Of a stretch of 64,000 nucleotides of DNA, positions 13,301 through 24,981 are shown piece after piece. A program made the position numbers and the translations under genes. This DNA comes from Azolla caroliniana (lineage: Eukaryota > Polypodiophyta): positions 5,208,001 through 5,272,000 of the forward strand of contig JBHGNT010000007.1 of NCBI GenBank assembly GCA_043228905.1, read 5' to 3'. Positions within the stretch are counted from its first letter, which is position 1. Each line of letters starts with the position of its first letter. Below the pieces are notes generated by a model. The model was not told the origin of the DNA. It was given only the letters and a program-made list of their open reading frames with translations, and searched no databases.

Positions 13301-13401
13301 GTATTTCAGAAATTTACCCATACACACGTATATGTATATTATATACAATCATATACACAAACACAAACAAAATGTACACCTACACAGATAGAAAGATTGA
13401 C
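10391..13401. other. Spacer between TRM1 and MIS12-like gene
   Basis: AT-rich spacer of about 3 kb. It holds a short (TA)n at about 12539-12554 and the MITE-like copy at 13090-13325. Nothing else is recognised; short open frames lack domains. Confidence 0.45.
13090..13325. repeat. MITE-like repeat, copy 4
   Basis: The left end reads TTATTTCCCCAATGTCCCTG. The reverse complement of the right end reads AAATACTCCCAAGTTTTTTC then TATTTCCGCAAAATG. These match the terminal motifs of the copies in TRM1 introns. Confidence 0.5.
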
Positions 13402-16400
13402 TTAACCTGGTCTAGTTGAAACCGTCCAACGAACGCCTCTTGGGCTTTGCATCCTTTCTCGTTTCACTTTGTTCAGCTTTTGTTGTAGTAGACCCGCAAC
13501 TCTCACAAGTTCTGGTGATGTTTTTTATATTACATCAAATTCATGAAACTATATGATCTTAACATATAGCCATAGATTAGATTACTTATTTCAACAACAA
13601 TGAGGGAAGATATAAACCTTTCTAACACAAATAATTATTCTACAGCAGAATTTACAGCATAGGAAAGTATCAGATTGGCATCTAAAATGCCCAAAACTCT
13701 CACAAAGTGGTAGTCAGAAATAATATATTGTAGCAACAACGATCTAATCTAATCTAATTGATAAAAAGTCGGATGCTAGTTTGTTAAATTCAATTGAGGT
13801 ACATATATCTTTCTAAGAAGAAAATAATTATCCAAACAATACAAATTTACATAAAAAGAAGTGATAAAAATCCTCAAGAAATAAGATTAATTCCCATAAA
13901 GACCTAAATTCAGAGAACAACTTTCATGATTCTTTCTTCTTATGTTTCTGAGGTTAAGCCATAACTTCAGTGGGATTTATTTTTCAGCCTTTTCTTTACC
14001 AATTTGCACAACCCTTTTATGATTTTCTTAAAGAAAGTAGGCCTTATATTCTGTACAAAACCTAGTATATATACCTGTATAATGGACATAGATATATTAC
14101 CGTCTTTTTCTTTTTGTTTGAAAAAGAAAGATGCAAAAACATCTTTCCACTTCAGTGCTGGGATTGTTTTAAAAATCTTGGTCCAGAACCAACTTACTTT
14201 TTTCCATCTGGGTTCAAATCCACAGAATTCTTGTTATTTTGCATAACTTACACTATAATATGCAAAATTTCACTGGGTCACCTTTTCACATGTGCTCATG
14301 TGCTTCTATTTTCTAAAGCCCTGCAAGTGCAGAAAAGAGGGCCAAATCTTTAAACATTTAATATTTCTTGGGAAATATTACTAGCGTTTGCTTTCATTTA
14401 CTGTAAAAATTCATTCAAAATTCTACATCATAAAAATATTGGAAAGCTTTTTTAAAATTCTTGAAACATAGCCCTAGGACAATACTTAGCCCTCGTAATT
14501 TTTCCTTCTATTTCTCGACTAGATAGTGATAACCTGATGTTTTCAATGACATTTGGCATTGCTCTTGACTACCAGAGTTTTTTCCTCATGATGTGAAAAG
14601 CATAGAGAATCTTTTCACGTGGCAAAAAGAATAGGCAGGCACATTTTCTTAGCATTTGAAGATAATCCCAATAGCTAAGCTATCCTACATTTTAAAACGC
14701 ACAGTAAATTATCATTTTTTAAGGCCCATGAGAAAAGTCTGGAGAACAAAAGAAACAAGTTTCTATCAGATTTAAGATGTGATAATAGGCTTGTCCACAA
14801 TCAGAGCTGTACCAAATTACCAAATTCAACCTAGGATCACTCATAAAGGAGGTCTATAAGTATTTATTGACACTGCATCTCAACAACACAATCTATCATG
14901 TTTTAGAGCCAAGCTTGAAAAGTATTATGCAATGTGGGAAACTAAAAGCTATTTAACGCAGTAATCTTTCACAATTCCTATTCTAATAACTCTTTCTTTA
15001 GGAAGATGACATGAATCATGATGTTTATAAAATGTACTTGTCAATATTTATAGTAATATATTGTTAAATTTGCCTCTCTATGATCGGTTTCTAAAATCTC
15101 ATTACTGAGGCAATAGCATAACATGGGTACCTTGTTTCTAGAGATGTTAATGTTTAAGTATATTGAAAAGACATGCGACTGTTGCAAAAAGTGGAAGACA
15201 ATTTCCCAAATGAAATGGCAAAAATGTTTTCTTATCAAAAAGAATATTTTCCTCTACCTTTGGACCAATCAATGCTCAAGCTTTGGGAGTTCTTGCAATT
15301 GCAAGACTTCTCTTGTTGTAAATGGACGATACAATCCCAAACTATGATACAAAGGTATATCTTCAAACCCATTTTCTTCTTTGTCTTAATTATGTTCTCT
15401 CACTCATACCCATTTATTACTGCTTAATTACCTTGGCTTGAAACTTAAATTAGATTGTAAATATTATAATAGCAAGGAAATATACTGACAAGGATAGCAT
15501 CCAACTCCACACCTAAAACTTGTCTAAAGCTTAAAAACCAGGAAGAAAATCTGTGCCCACATAGATGTTTTAACATCTATTCGATCTTATACATTCAAAA
15601 TAAAAGAGTGTCTTTGGCTATGGTGGGATAGATTATCAAACAAGATAGAATAAAAGCTTAGTACAATACACTGGTAATGATACAGATTCATTTTATCATT
15701 GTCCTTTAAGGTCAGATATACAAGAACGAAGGAAAGACGAACCTTCAAGCGTGCCTTGTTGATCTTCAACTTGAATCTGTGTCACTGCCTCTTGCAAAGC
15801 CAACTCATGCTTTTTCTTCACCGCCAAACGCCTTTCCAAATTACGTACCTCTCTTCGTATTCTAGTTGATTCTTTTCCAGCCTAACCACGTTATATATAC
15901 AGCAATAAACAAATTAATAAAAAGCATTGTCACCAATTTATATGTTATGTTTAATCATATGCATATATAAGAAACATGAGACCTTGCTTACCTTACCAAA
16001 ATTGTTTAAAAAAAATAAACACTTAAATGTAATTGTGAAGTGGTGAAATCTTGGACGATGGGGTTGGATTTTCAGGGTTCGTATTTAAAATTTTCTTCAT
16101 AGTTTTAAGTCTAAGATCAGTGCATACAACCTGGTTGCTGTTAAAACCCTGACTTTACAGCAAAATCACTACCCACAGCCCAAGGGTTGAAACCACAATT
16201 CCATTGCCATTAAGGCAATGCTAATATAAAAGCAAATACAAGAAAATAATAATAATAATAATAATGCAATCATCGTATCACGTTTAGAAGCACTTATTCA
16301 CTTACTGCATGTAGTTCAGCCCTGACCGATTCTAATTCAGCATCCAACTGATCTTCTTCTATTTGAAGTGATAAATCTGAATCCGCTTCACTACAATCCT

Positions 16401-17565
16401 TTTATGAAGAAGACTTAAAGACTTAGTCACACAATTAATATTTAGCATTTTTTTTGTTTTGAATTGTGTTTCAATCTTTCATAAATAGCAAATCTTTTAT
16501 ATTATTAGAGTTGTTTTTCACCTCTTCATGCTTTTGTGGTTCTCTAGTAATGAAGCAATTGATGCGAGAATATTCTTCCCATCGGTTCAAATTCTTCTCC
16601 AGCTTCTCTTGAATAGAGTTAAACACGGCATCAAAGCCCTTCAAAACAAGTAATTTATATATTAGTTTAACACAGTGCTCATACATATGCATGCAAACGG
16701 AGCATAAAACACATACAACTAATATTTGACACAATTTCCTAAATTTCAACAATCCAAATGATAGTGCACAGAATATTGTTTATAACTAGTGTAAAAAAGA
16801 AGAAAACTCCTTTTGAGATGAGTTATAAGTTCATGTAATATATGCAACAGTTATAATTATATAATGAAGATCTAAGCTTATAGAATTTGCATTCTTTTCA
16901 TGTCCAATCAATCAGTATATATGTACTGAGTTAAGGATGGATTCACAAAGAACTTCAACAACAAACAATTAGAAGAATGCAGCAATGCATATGTTGCATA
17001 TATACTACATACAATCACACATACATACATATATATATACATATATATCTCATACAATTATAATTACAATTACACTCACATGCATACATTAAGTACTTAT
17101 ACTACACACATTACATACAATCATACGTATATATACATAAATAACTTCAAATTTATACTAACCACGGTAGTAGCCTTCATAACCTCTCCAGAAGGATTTC
17201 GCAGAACAAAGGGCACATTTCTGTCGAAATCGAAGCGAATGTAAGGAGTAAAAAGCTCAATTCAAATAATTAAAAAGAAAAGCGCAAAAATCAAAGCTAA
17301 AAATGAAGAAAAATGCATATTTTGTTATTTATTTTGCTTACTCTTCAAGAGTGTCGAAGGCGTCTTCAAATATGTCATAGGCCTGCAAAAACAGATTGAA
17401 ACGAGTGGAGGGGAGAAGCAATAGTGAAGAGAAGAAAGAAATAAAGACATAAACAGGGAATTCAAACTTGTGAGAGGAATGTAATGTACAAAAGAAAAAG
17501 GACAAGATGAAATTTACTGCGTTATAGACATGGTCGAAGAAGAGATCAGAATCGAAGGAACCCAT
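13402..17565 (-). CDS. MIS12: MIS12-like kinetochore protein, 7 exons
   Basis: MIS12 is a coiled-coil subunit of the Mis12/MIND complex that links inner centromere and outer kinetochore. Exons (high to low): 17518-17565, 17342-17382, 17163-17220, 16522-16638, 16306-16398, 15743-15881, 13402-13511; phases close exactly and give 201 aa. Residues fit what I recall of plant MIS12: an N-terminal acidic FEDAFDTLE segment, a KLEKNLNRWEEYSRINCF segment (family: short helix, RWEEY, CF), LDAELESVRAEL then AGKEST, a basic coiled coil, and a C-terminal ELVRVAGLLQQKLNKVK helix. There is no signal or membrane segment. At 201 aa it is somewhat shorter than the roughly 240 aa I expect, mainly at the N-terminus and tail. 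Assignment is by motif order, not by a search; another coiled-coil kinetochore protein is the main alternative. Intron 6 is 2.2 kb. Confidence 0.72.
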
Positions 17566-17749
17566 CTCTTCTGTCTGTCTATCTGTCTATCTGAATTTGT
17601 GTGTGTATCTTGAATCTTCGTGGAATCGATCGATCGAAGGATCGATTCCCGCTACTACCCGAATTTTCAAAAACTAATAAATAAAATAAAATAGAAGAAC
17701 CTCGTGTTCATACTATGAGACCCAATTCTTCTCTCCTTTTTATCGTAAT

Positions 17750-17922
17750 TAGCTTACCCTAGTGGTATGTTGATAACACTACAAGCATTGTGTCTTGGGT
17801 TCAAAACCCAATTTCCTCACCTCTCTATTATATATACTTCATATCTCTATTTCACTAGATGCCACTGTGAAATGTAGGGGTTGAACCCATGACCACCTGG
17901 TCTCCATTGGGCAACCTTACCA
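17750..17922. repeat. SINE-like unit, copy 4 (two opposed tRNA-like heads)
   Basis: Forward head: A-box-like TTAGCTTACCCTAGTGGTAT and B box GGGTTCAAAACCC (17797-17809). Core: TTCACTAGATGCCACTGTGA. Reverse head (minus strand): AAGGTTGCCCAATGG followed by GGTCATGGGTTCAACCC (B box at 17878-17888). It abuts a short CT run and then the LINE piece at 17945. Good example of the family. Confidence 0.6.
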
Positions 17923-17944
17923 ATTCTTCTTTCTCTCTCTCTCT

Positions 17945-19435
17945 CTCTCATCTTCAATCGCGCCCTTGCAGAGGGTTTTCCACCACAATGGACCATGAAC
18001 ACAGTGGCCCCCATACATAAAGGGGGGGACCCCATGGACCCAAATACTTATAGGACCATTATGATAGGTCATACCCTTGCTAAATTATATGGTGCAGTAA
18101 TGGAGACAGAGCTTAGCGATTATATGGAGACCTTAAATCTTCGTGCACCTGAACAGGCTGGCTTTAGACGAGCCTTCTCCACTATTGATCATATCTTCAC
18201 ACTTAGATGCTTAATTGACCAGACTAAGGCTCGCAAGAAGAAACTATATTGTTGTTTTGTGGACCTCCGCAAAGCCTTTGACATGGTCCCTAGAGAGCGG
18301 TTGTTTGATAGGCTTAAGAGCTTGAGGATACCAGATGACATGGTTTGGGCCATCTACGCACTATATGAACAAGTGTCCGGGTGTGTTCGATGCCCAAGTG
18401 GCATATCCGATAGTTTCACTAGCACTATTGGTGTAAAACAAGGTTGCCCCTTATCTTCGACTCTTTTTGGGATCTACATTGATGAGATCACAGATTTTAT
18501 TGCTCATAAGGGAGGCAATGGAGTAGTCCTTGGGGATGCGCAGGTGCGTATCTTGCTCTATGCAGACGACATAGTTTTGCTCTCTGAATCCGAACACGAC
18601 CTACAAAGGCACCTTAATGCCTTAGATGACTTTTGCACACAACGAGGATTGGTACTGAATCTAGGGAAAACTAAAGTCCTTATCTTCCGCACGTCGGCCC
18701 AAGTTAGAGCTAAGTGTCACCTAACTATCTCCCATAGCCCAGTTGAGGAGGTTGGATCATATGTCTGTCTCGGAGTCACTTTCAGTGCCCGCTCAGGTAA
18801 ATTTTCGATGACACAAGCAGTGAAGGATAGACTTACAAGAGGACATGCATCCCTCTCACTCCTCGAGAGACAATGCCACCAAGCATACTTCCAAGAGCCA
18901 CGAACTAAAGGGTGGCTCTTTGACTCATTAGTGACTCCCTCTCTCATGTATGCATCAGCGGTTTGGGCTCCAGGACTACCATCTCTCATGTGGACGCAAT
19001 TAGAGAGACCACTGGTGATGATGTTATCACGCCAACTCCGAAGCAAATCGTCGGTCCCACATGACATTATTAGGGCTGAGTTCACTCTACCCCCTATGTT
19101 AGTAGAAGCACTTTTTCAACTTGTAGTCTTTATCCACAGGATACATAACCAACCACTTGATAGAATATCCCATCAAGCCTTTAAGGCTTCTCGAGCACTG
19201 TATGAGTCTGGCTATACTAGCTCATGGTATGGCATGATGGTGAGTTGGCTTCTTGCCAACGGTCTAGACATTAATAACCTCCCCCCCCCCCCCTTAAGTA
19301 CGACCACACAAGTGATAACACTTTAATCTCTCATGAGGACCGTAATAAAGTAATACGCCAAGAAATATGGCAAATTTATACTCGGTATAAATGGATCACC
19401 CCACTAGAGCCACTCCCATCTAAAATGTCGTACTA
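17945..19435 (+). mobile_element. RTE-like non-LTR retrotransposon, 5'-truncated, RT region open
   Basis: A 443-residue open frame from 17995 to 19326 (the frame extends upstream to about 17945) encodes a non-LTR reverse transcriptase. Visible blocks: YRTIMIGHTLAKLYG, APEQAGFR, CCFVDLRKAFDMVP (first catalytic Asp), GVKQGCPLSS, and LLYADDIVLLSE (catalytic YADD). After the RT comes the usual LINE C-terminal region with KGWLFDSLVTPSLMYASAVW. The apurinic endonuclease half is missing, so the copy is 5'-truncated. The frame ends just after a C12 tract near 19280; related sequence continues in another frame to about 19435. The pattern matches plant RTE-type elements as I know them. A second copy lies at 38395 and a worn one at 55900. 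Confidence 0.88.
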
Positions 19436-19439
19436 GAAG

Positions 19440-19640
19440 ATGGGCTTGGGGTAGCATAGGGCTTGATGCGGGCAACATGGTCGGAGGTGAATCGACCATT
19501 GGAATCGCGTTGGAGCAAGTGAGTCATGGATTTGATTGCACAAACCACGGTGAATGGGCCGATCCATCAGTGCATGAGTGATTCGCTGAGACCGTTGTCA
19601 CGAAGTTTCACGTGCGTGTGTTACTTGGGCGGGACCACAG
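19440..19640 (-). pseudogene. Fragment of a Ty3-type pol C-terminus
   Basis: Read on the minus strand, one frame gives HVKLRDNG, then a TGA, then WIGPFTVV, LLQRDSNGRFTSDHVARIKP. This matches the end of Ty3/gypsy integrases (GPF..V then HV.R.KPY). It could be the detached 3' end of the minus-strand element at 21.8-38.1 kb. Not functional. Confidence 0.55.
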
Positions 19641-19879
19641 GGGGTCTTGGACTAGGAAGTACTCAAGGGATAGAGAAGACCCGAGGTTTGCTTTATGACA
19701 ATACTACTTCCCGACCCCTTCCCGAGCAAGGGCTTGTTGTCCTTTGTTTTGTGAGGCCGATGGCTTTCGTTGATCACGACTCGTCGACCTTTCGAGATCA
19801 CCGCACGAGCCAAGTGATCAAGCGGGTACAAGCAAGATGAGCACGCAAGATGAACGCACAAGGGGAAAATAACCCAAAC

Positions 19880-20930
19880 ACACGAATGCCCGTACGTCTT
19901 TATGAGGAGGAGAGGTGCATGGGCACGCTCGAACGCTCCCTCATCACAAGACGTCGAACATACGAGGAAGACACAAAACACACGCACAAATGCTCATACG
20001 CCTTTATGAGGAGGAGAGGTGCATGGGCAAGCCCGAACGCTCCCTCGTCACAAGATGACAGAACATACAAGGAAGTCACAAACACACGCACAAATGCTTG
20101 TACGTCTTTATGAGGAGGAGAGGTGCATGGGCACGCTCGAAACGCTCCCTCGTCACAAGATGACCAAACGTACAAGGAAGACACAAACACACACACAAAA
20201 TGCTCGTACGCCTTTATGAGGAGGAGAGGTGCATGGGCAAGCCCAAATGCTCCCTTGTCACGAGATGACCGAACGTACAAGGAAGACACAAACACACACA
20301 CAAAATGTTTGTACGCCTTTATGAGGAGGAGAGGTGCATGGGCAAGCCCGAATGCTCCCTCGTTACGAGACGACCGAGCGTACAAGGAAGACACAAACAC
20401 ACGCACAAAATGCTTGTACGCCTTTATGAGGAGGAGAGGTGCATGGGCACGCCCGAAACCCTCCCTCATCACAAGACGGCCGAACGTACAAGGAAGACAC
20501 AAATGCTCGTACGTCTTTATGAGGAGGTGAGGTGCATGGGCACGCCCGAAACGCTCCCTCATCACAAGACGACCGAACGTACAAGGAAGACACAAACACA
20601 CACACAAATGCTTGTACGTCTTTATGACAAGGAGAATGAGGAGGTGAGGTGCATGGGCACGCCCGAAACGCTCCCTCATCACAAGACGACCGAACGTACA
20701 AGGAAGACACAAACACACGCACAAATGCTTGTACGTCTTTATGACAAGGTGAGGTGCATGGGCATGCCCAAAACGCTCCCTCGTCACAAGACGGCCGAAC
20801 GTACAAGGAAGACACAAACACATGCACAAATGCTCGTACATCTTTATGAGGAGGAGAGGTGCATGGGCACGCCCGAAACGCTCCCTCATCACAAGACGGC
20901 CAAACGTACAAGGAAGACACGAACAAAGAA
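19880..20930. repeat. 105-bp minisatellite, about 10 copies
   Basis: The word TTTATGAGGAGGAGAGGTGC (with variants) recurs at 19901, 20005, 20109, 20215, 20320, 20425, 20518, 20623, 20740 and 20845. Steps are therefore 104, 104, 106, 105, 105, 93, 105, 117 and 105 bp. Units also hold CGCTCCCTC(A/G)TCACAAGACG and ACGTACAAGGAAGACACAAA. Because the common period is a multiple of three, long open frames appear on both strands; I treat them as by-products. An AAAGA run follows at about 20925-20945. Confidence 0.85.
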
Positions 20931-21366
20931 AGAAAGAAAGAAAGAAACACGAATGATATCGGCCAAAGAAATAAATACGTGTTCGATTCCAATGCAAGAG
21001 GACCCTTTATAAAATAGGGTTTGATTACAATGGCAACTTATAGTTAACCACGAGCTCAATCAAAACATAAATACTAAATGCCCTTAGAGACAAGAGCAAA
21101 TCCGAACACGGCGAAGATGAACACACGAGCACCACCAAAATGCCAACCCCAACGAACCATGACCACCCGAACGGCGAGCACACGGGCTCGCAATGACGAA
21201 CGGGGCTTGCAACATCGAACCAACGAAGCTTGGGCTCACGAGCACTTCGAGTGCCGACGTGAAGAAGACGAGCATGAGGTGATGGGGGGATGAAGGGGTA
21301 TGAGATGAAGAGAAGTGGTGAAGAAGAAGATGAAGAGCTCTAAAGGAAAAATAGCAATAGTCTCCC
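20931..21366. other. Unassigned sequence between minisatellite and 146-bp repeats
   Basis: GC-moderate sequence with many GAACGA/GAGCAC words (about 21100-21290) and a GAAGA-rich stretch. No domain recognised on either strand. It may belong to the 3' end of the minus-strand Ty3 element. Confidence 0.3.
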
Positions 21367-21790
21367 AAATGAGCCCCCCTTGACCTCCTTTTATAGGAAA
21401 AAAAGAAGGGGGAGTCGCCAATTTTGTCTTCAATGAAAAAGGAATAAAATTCCTTAAATCACACTGCAGTGTAAGACTAGATTTGAACCATCTCCTCCCA
21501 AACGTCGTCCTCAAATGAGCCCCCCTTGACCTCCTTTTATAGGAAAAAAAGAAGGGGGGGTCGCCAATTTTGTCTTCAATGAAAAAGGAATAAAATTCCT
21601 TAAATCACACTGCAGTGTAAGACTAGATTTGAACCATCTCCTCCCAAACGTCGTCCTCAAATGAGCCCCCCTTGACCTCCTTTTATAGGAAAAAAAGAAG
21701 GGGGGGTCGCCAATTTTGTCTTCAATGAAAAAGGAATAAAATTCCTTAAATCACACTGCAGTGTAAGACTAGATTTGAACCATACACCTC
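21367..21790. repeat. 146-bp tandem repeat, three copies
   Basis: AAATGAGCCCCCCTTGACCT begins copies at 21367, 21513 and 21659, so the period is 146 bp. Each holds CCTTTTATAGGAAAAAAAGA and CACTGCAGTGTAAGACTAGA. The copies are nearly identical; the third runs into the truncated integrase of the minus-strand Ty3 element after GATTTGAACCAT. Confidence 0.85.
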
Positions 21791-21809
21791 TAGCTAGAAG
21801 TCAATGTGA

Positions 21810-22694
21810 CTATCCACTAGCCTCTATCTCTATAAACTTGTGCAAAAGTTGGGATGCGATTGTTAACGCAATGATGTCAAGGATGGCAATAGTTTCAGCC
21901 CATCTTGTGAGGTTTTCTGTTATGACTAGGATATACTTGTTGCCACTAGGGGTTTCGGGAAAAGGTCCCATGAAATCCCATCCAATGAGCTCGAAAGGCG
22001 ATGTGACGGTGATGGGTTGGAGCGTTCCAGCGGGCTTGCTAGCGTGTTGATGTGTTGACACAAAGCACATTGGTTGATGTAGGTAGAGACAGAGTGTCGC
22101 ATGTTCGGCCAATAATACTTGAGACGTAATTTTTCAAGAGCCTTGTGGAAACCCAAGTGACCCGACAATGGGTGGTCGTGATAAAATTGGAGATACGTCT
22201 GTTGTAGGGCATGAGGGATGCAGAGACGCGGCTTGTGATGTGCCTGAATGAAGAACATTAAGTTATCGCGGAGCATGAACCGTCGTTGTGAGGGAAATGG
22301 TTGGAGGGAGCGCCGACAATGGGTGGTCGTGATAAAATTGGAGATACGTCTGTTGTAGGGCATGAGGGATGCAGAGACGCGGCTTGTGATGTGCCTGAAT
22401 GAAGAACATTAAGTTATCGCGGAGCATGAACCGTCGTTGTGAGGGAAATGGTTGGAGGGAGCGCAATTGATGGGTTATCTCTCGGATGGCGGGGTCGTGT
22501 TGCTGAAGTGTAGCGAGTTGTGGTAGTGGCAGTGGAAGGTCAGACGTCGCGGGTAGAAATTGGACAGCTTGGAAATCGGTGCGAGAGAGACTATCGGCGA
22601 CCAAATTGGTTACACCTTTTCGATAGGAGAGGGTAAACTGATAATCTTGAAGTGCCAACATCCATCGCAACAAGCGGCCCGGGGGTGAGGTCAA
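21810..22694 (-). pseudogene. Integrase N-terminus and connection domain (Ty3 element)
   Basis: From 22694 downward: end of RNase H (GVTNLVADSLSRTDF), then the HHCC zinc-binding region of integrase (HDHPLSGHLGFHKALEKL, YWPNMRHSV, CALCQH). A frame change follows, then the first catalytic region WDFMGPFPETPSG.KYILVITENLTRWAE. The core stops before the second Asp. A 151-bp tandem duplication (22162-22463) repeats the zinc-binding part and breaks the frame. Confidence 0.8.
22162..22463. repeat. 151-bp tandem duplication inside integrase
   Basis: The segment beginning CCGACAATGGGTGGTCGTGA and ending TTGGAGGGAGCG occurs twice in direct succession (start words at 22163 and 22314) with almost no differences. 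The duplication is recent and frame-breaking (151 is not a multiple of three). Confidence 0.88.
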
Positions 22695-23197
22695 TGAATA
22701 AGAGAAAGTAAGCGTTGGTGGTCAGTCTCAATCGGAACTTGCCCGCCATGAAGGTATGGGTGACATCGTTGGAAAGACCAGACGATCGCAAGTAGTTCCT
22801 TCTCAGTGGTTGAGTAGTTCCGTTCAGCCGATGTGAGAGTTCGGCTAATGAAGGAGACCGCCTTCTCTTGCCCATGGCAATCGGTTTGCAAGAGGACGGC
22901 TCCTAACCCATGGTTAGAGGCATCTGTCTGCAACGTAAACGGTTGGTCAAAGTTAGGATGGGCGAGCAACCCTGATTCCTGGACTATTGTTTTGAGGCGA
23001 TGAAAGTTGTCTTCACAAGTAGGATCCCAAATGAATGACATACCTTTCTTCAGGAGATGACGGAGGGGGAAAGTGACCAAGGCGAGGTTCGGGATGAAGC
23101 GTAGGGAAAAGGTGATCATGCCCAAAAAATGTTGCAATGTTTTTATTGAGGTGGGGCGGGGGTAGTCGGTGATGGAAGCTACCTTTGCAGGGTCCAT
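22691..23197 (-). pseudogene. RT thumb and RNase H (Ty3 element)
   Basis: One open stretch of 168 residues. It begins with the RT connection (DPAKVASITDYPRPTSIKTL, FLGMITFSLRFIPN) and continues into RNase H (FTLQTDASNHGLGAVLLQ, catalytic Asp in TDAS; TTEKELLAIVWS; IETDHQRLLSL). This is the usual Ty3/gypsy order. A frame change separates it from the RT palm upstream. Confidence 0.85.
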
Positions 23198-23269
23198 ACG
23201 GATTCCATTGCCAGAGATGATGAAGCCAAGAAAACGGAGGTTGGTGCTTCCCCATCAACACTTCTTCCA

Positions 23270-24412
23270 TTAGAGTTGCAAGTTATGCTTAGTTATGCAA
23301 GCGAGGACTTCAGCAAGCGTTTGTAGATGATCCTCCGAAGTGGTAGTGTGGATAAGGATGTCGTCGAGATAAACGAGGAGGACGCCTTTACTGATAAGGC
23401 TGGAAAAGATGGAGTTTGCCATGCATTGGAATGTGTTGTCGGCATCAGACAGGGCAAATGGCATGCGGGTGAACTGGAACAACCCGCGTCGTGAGCGGAA
23501 TGCGATCTTGTGGGCCTCAGACGACTTTAAGGGGATCTACCAATATCTCGAGGCTAAGTCAAGGGAGGTGAAATAACGGGAGCCCCCGAGGTCGTCCAAG
23601 AGGTCGTCCACGCGAGGGAGGGGGTAGAGGTCATGGATCGTCACTTTGTTGAGAGGCCTAAAGTCGATGCAGAAGCGGAAGGTGCCATCATCCTTCTTGA
23701 TGAGGTGGGGTTCCGAATCCCAATCGTTGGTGGAAGGAATGATAATACATTTGGTGAGCATATCAATGACGGCAGCATCGATGTGATCATGGTCGAGGGG
23801 GGAATGCTTGCGGGTAGTCATGCGGATGGGAGCGGCGTCCCCAGTACGAATGACATGTTGTACCGGGAAAGAGATAGTAGCGGCATGCGTGGGTTGGGGG
23901 GCTAGTGACGAAAAACGAGCTAACAATTGGCGGACGGAGATTAACCGCTCCTTGGGATTGAGGGCCACCTGGACTTGGCTGAGGTGGGGGACATGGGGGC
24001 TATCGTGTAGGAGGGGGATAGGGGGAGCTTGTGGGACAATAAGTTTGTGAGCATCGAAATCAATCATAGCGCGACGCTTGAGGAGCCAATCGCAACCTAA
24101 GGTGAGGGGGAAGAGTTGGTGGGGCAAGACATAAAAGTGGTGTGAGAATGTGAGAGTGCCTAAGGTAACGGTGCAGTGGGCTTGCGTGCGAGAGTGGTAT
24201 AGATGTTGGTGATCGCTAAAAAGGACTTGGATGGAAGGAGCGGCGGTTGTGGGGAGGCCTAATTGGTGAACTAAGGCGGTGCTAATTGAAGAGATACTAC
24301 TACCAGCGTCTAATAGGATGGTGTATGTGGAGTGATTAATGGTGGTGAGAGCGGTGCATACCTGTGAACTAGAAGAGGCGGACGCTTGGACGTGGGGGGC
24401 TGGCTCTTCCAT
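23270..24412 (-). pseudogene. Protease and reverse transcriptase palm (Ty3 element)
   Basis: The N-terminal part (24412 downward) has a retropepsin motif ILLDAGSSIS (D-A-G in place of the usual D-T/S-G), then LTLGCDWLLKRRA. RT follows: HLIKKDDGTFRFCIDFRPLN, LPRVDDLLDDLGGSRYFTSL. After a stop or frame change near 23537 the palm continues as FTRMPFAL and the catalytic VYLDDILI (YLDD codons at 23360-23371). Recognisable but not translatable as one protein. Confidence 0.85.
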
Positions 24413-24599
24413 CAGTACCCCGGAAGTTAGTTTCCCGGAAGCTCAGCCAACGATGTTGCATCATCCATGGTTATCTGGGCTTTTTGCTTATGAGATTGTT
24501 GTTGCAATTTCCGGCAATAACGTCAGACGTGTCCATAATTGTGGATGTAAAAACACTTCGGGCGTCCTTGGGCATCGCGATTAGGAAGGTTTCGACGAG

Positions 24600-24976
24600 T
24601 TTACATCTGCACGTTTTGGATATCAATGTTCATGAGGGTCGCTCCTTGGTACTGCGCGCGCAAGTCGATCGATGGTGGAGGGGGCCATTGTGGTTGGGAG
24701 TCAGATAGCATACAAGCTTCGATATGTTGGGCAATGAGGATCACATCGTTGAAGGTCTTGGGACCTTGGTCCCGGGCACGACGTGTGATGTCAGGGCGTA
24801 GACAGGGCCATACGAAGAAAAGCTTGACATGCTCGGGCATGGTTGGATCGGCACGGACGAGGAGCTGATTTAGGCGAACACTAAATTGGCGTACTGGTTC
24901 GTGTGCTTACTGTTGCAACGTCTCAAGTTGTTGCAATGCCGTTTGGGCTGAATTTTGATGGGTGAAGTTTTGCACG
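24600..24976 (-). pseudogene. Gag C-terminal part of the split Ty3 element
   Basis: The minus strand reads LFVQNFTHQNSAQTALQQLE, a TAA, then HEPVRQFSVRLNQLLVRADP and VKLFFVWPCLRPDI, DQGPKTFNDVILIAQHIEAC. This resembles Ty3-type Gag sequence. A region with a cysteine/GH pattern, possibly the zinc knuckle, follows towards 24500. Its N-terminal half lies 12.7 kb away at 37679-38092. Confidence 0.75.
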
Positions 24977-24981
24977 AAGAG

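Noticed and set aside
17995-19326. The LINE open frame as a host gene
   Set aside because: RT motifs, 5' truncation and two further genomic fragments in this window show it is a retrotransposon.
19880-20930. CRISPR-like regular array
   Set aside because: Units are contiguous near-identical tandem copies without unique spacers, in a plant genome.
19900-20997. 365-codon open frame on the minus strand (and 235 codons on the plus strand)
   Set aside because: Both run through the 105-bp minisatellite; openness follows from the period being a multiple of three. No domain or gene context.
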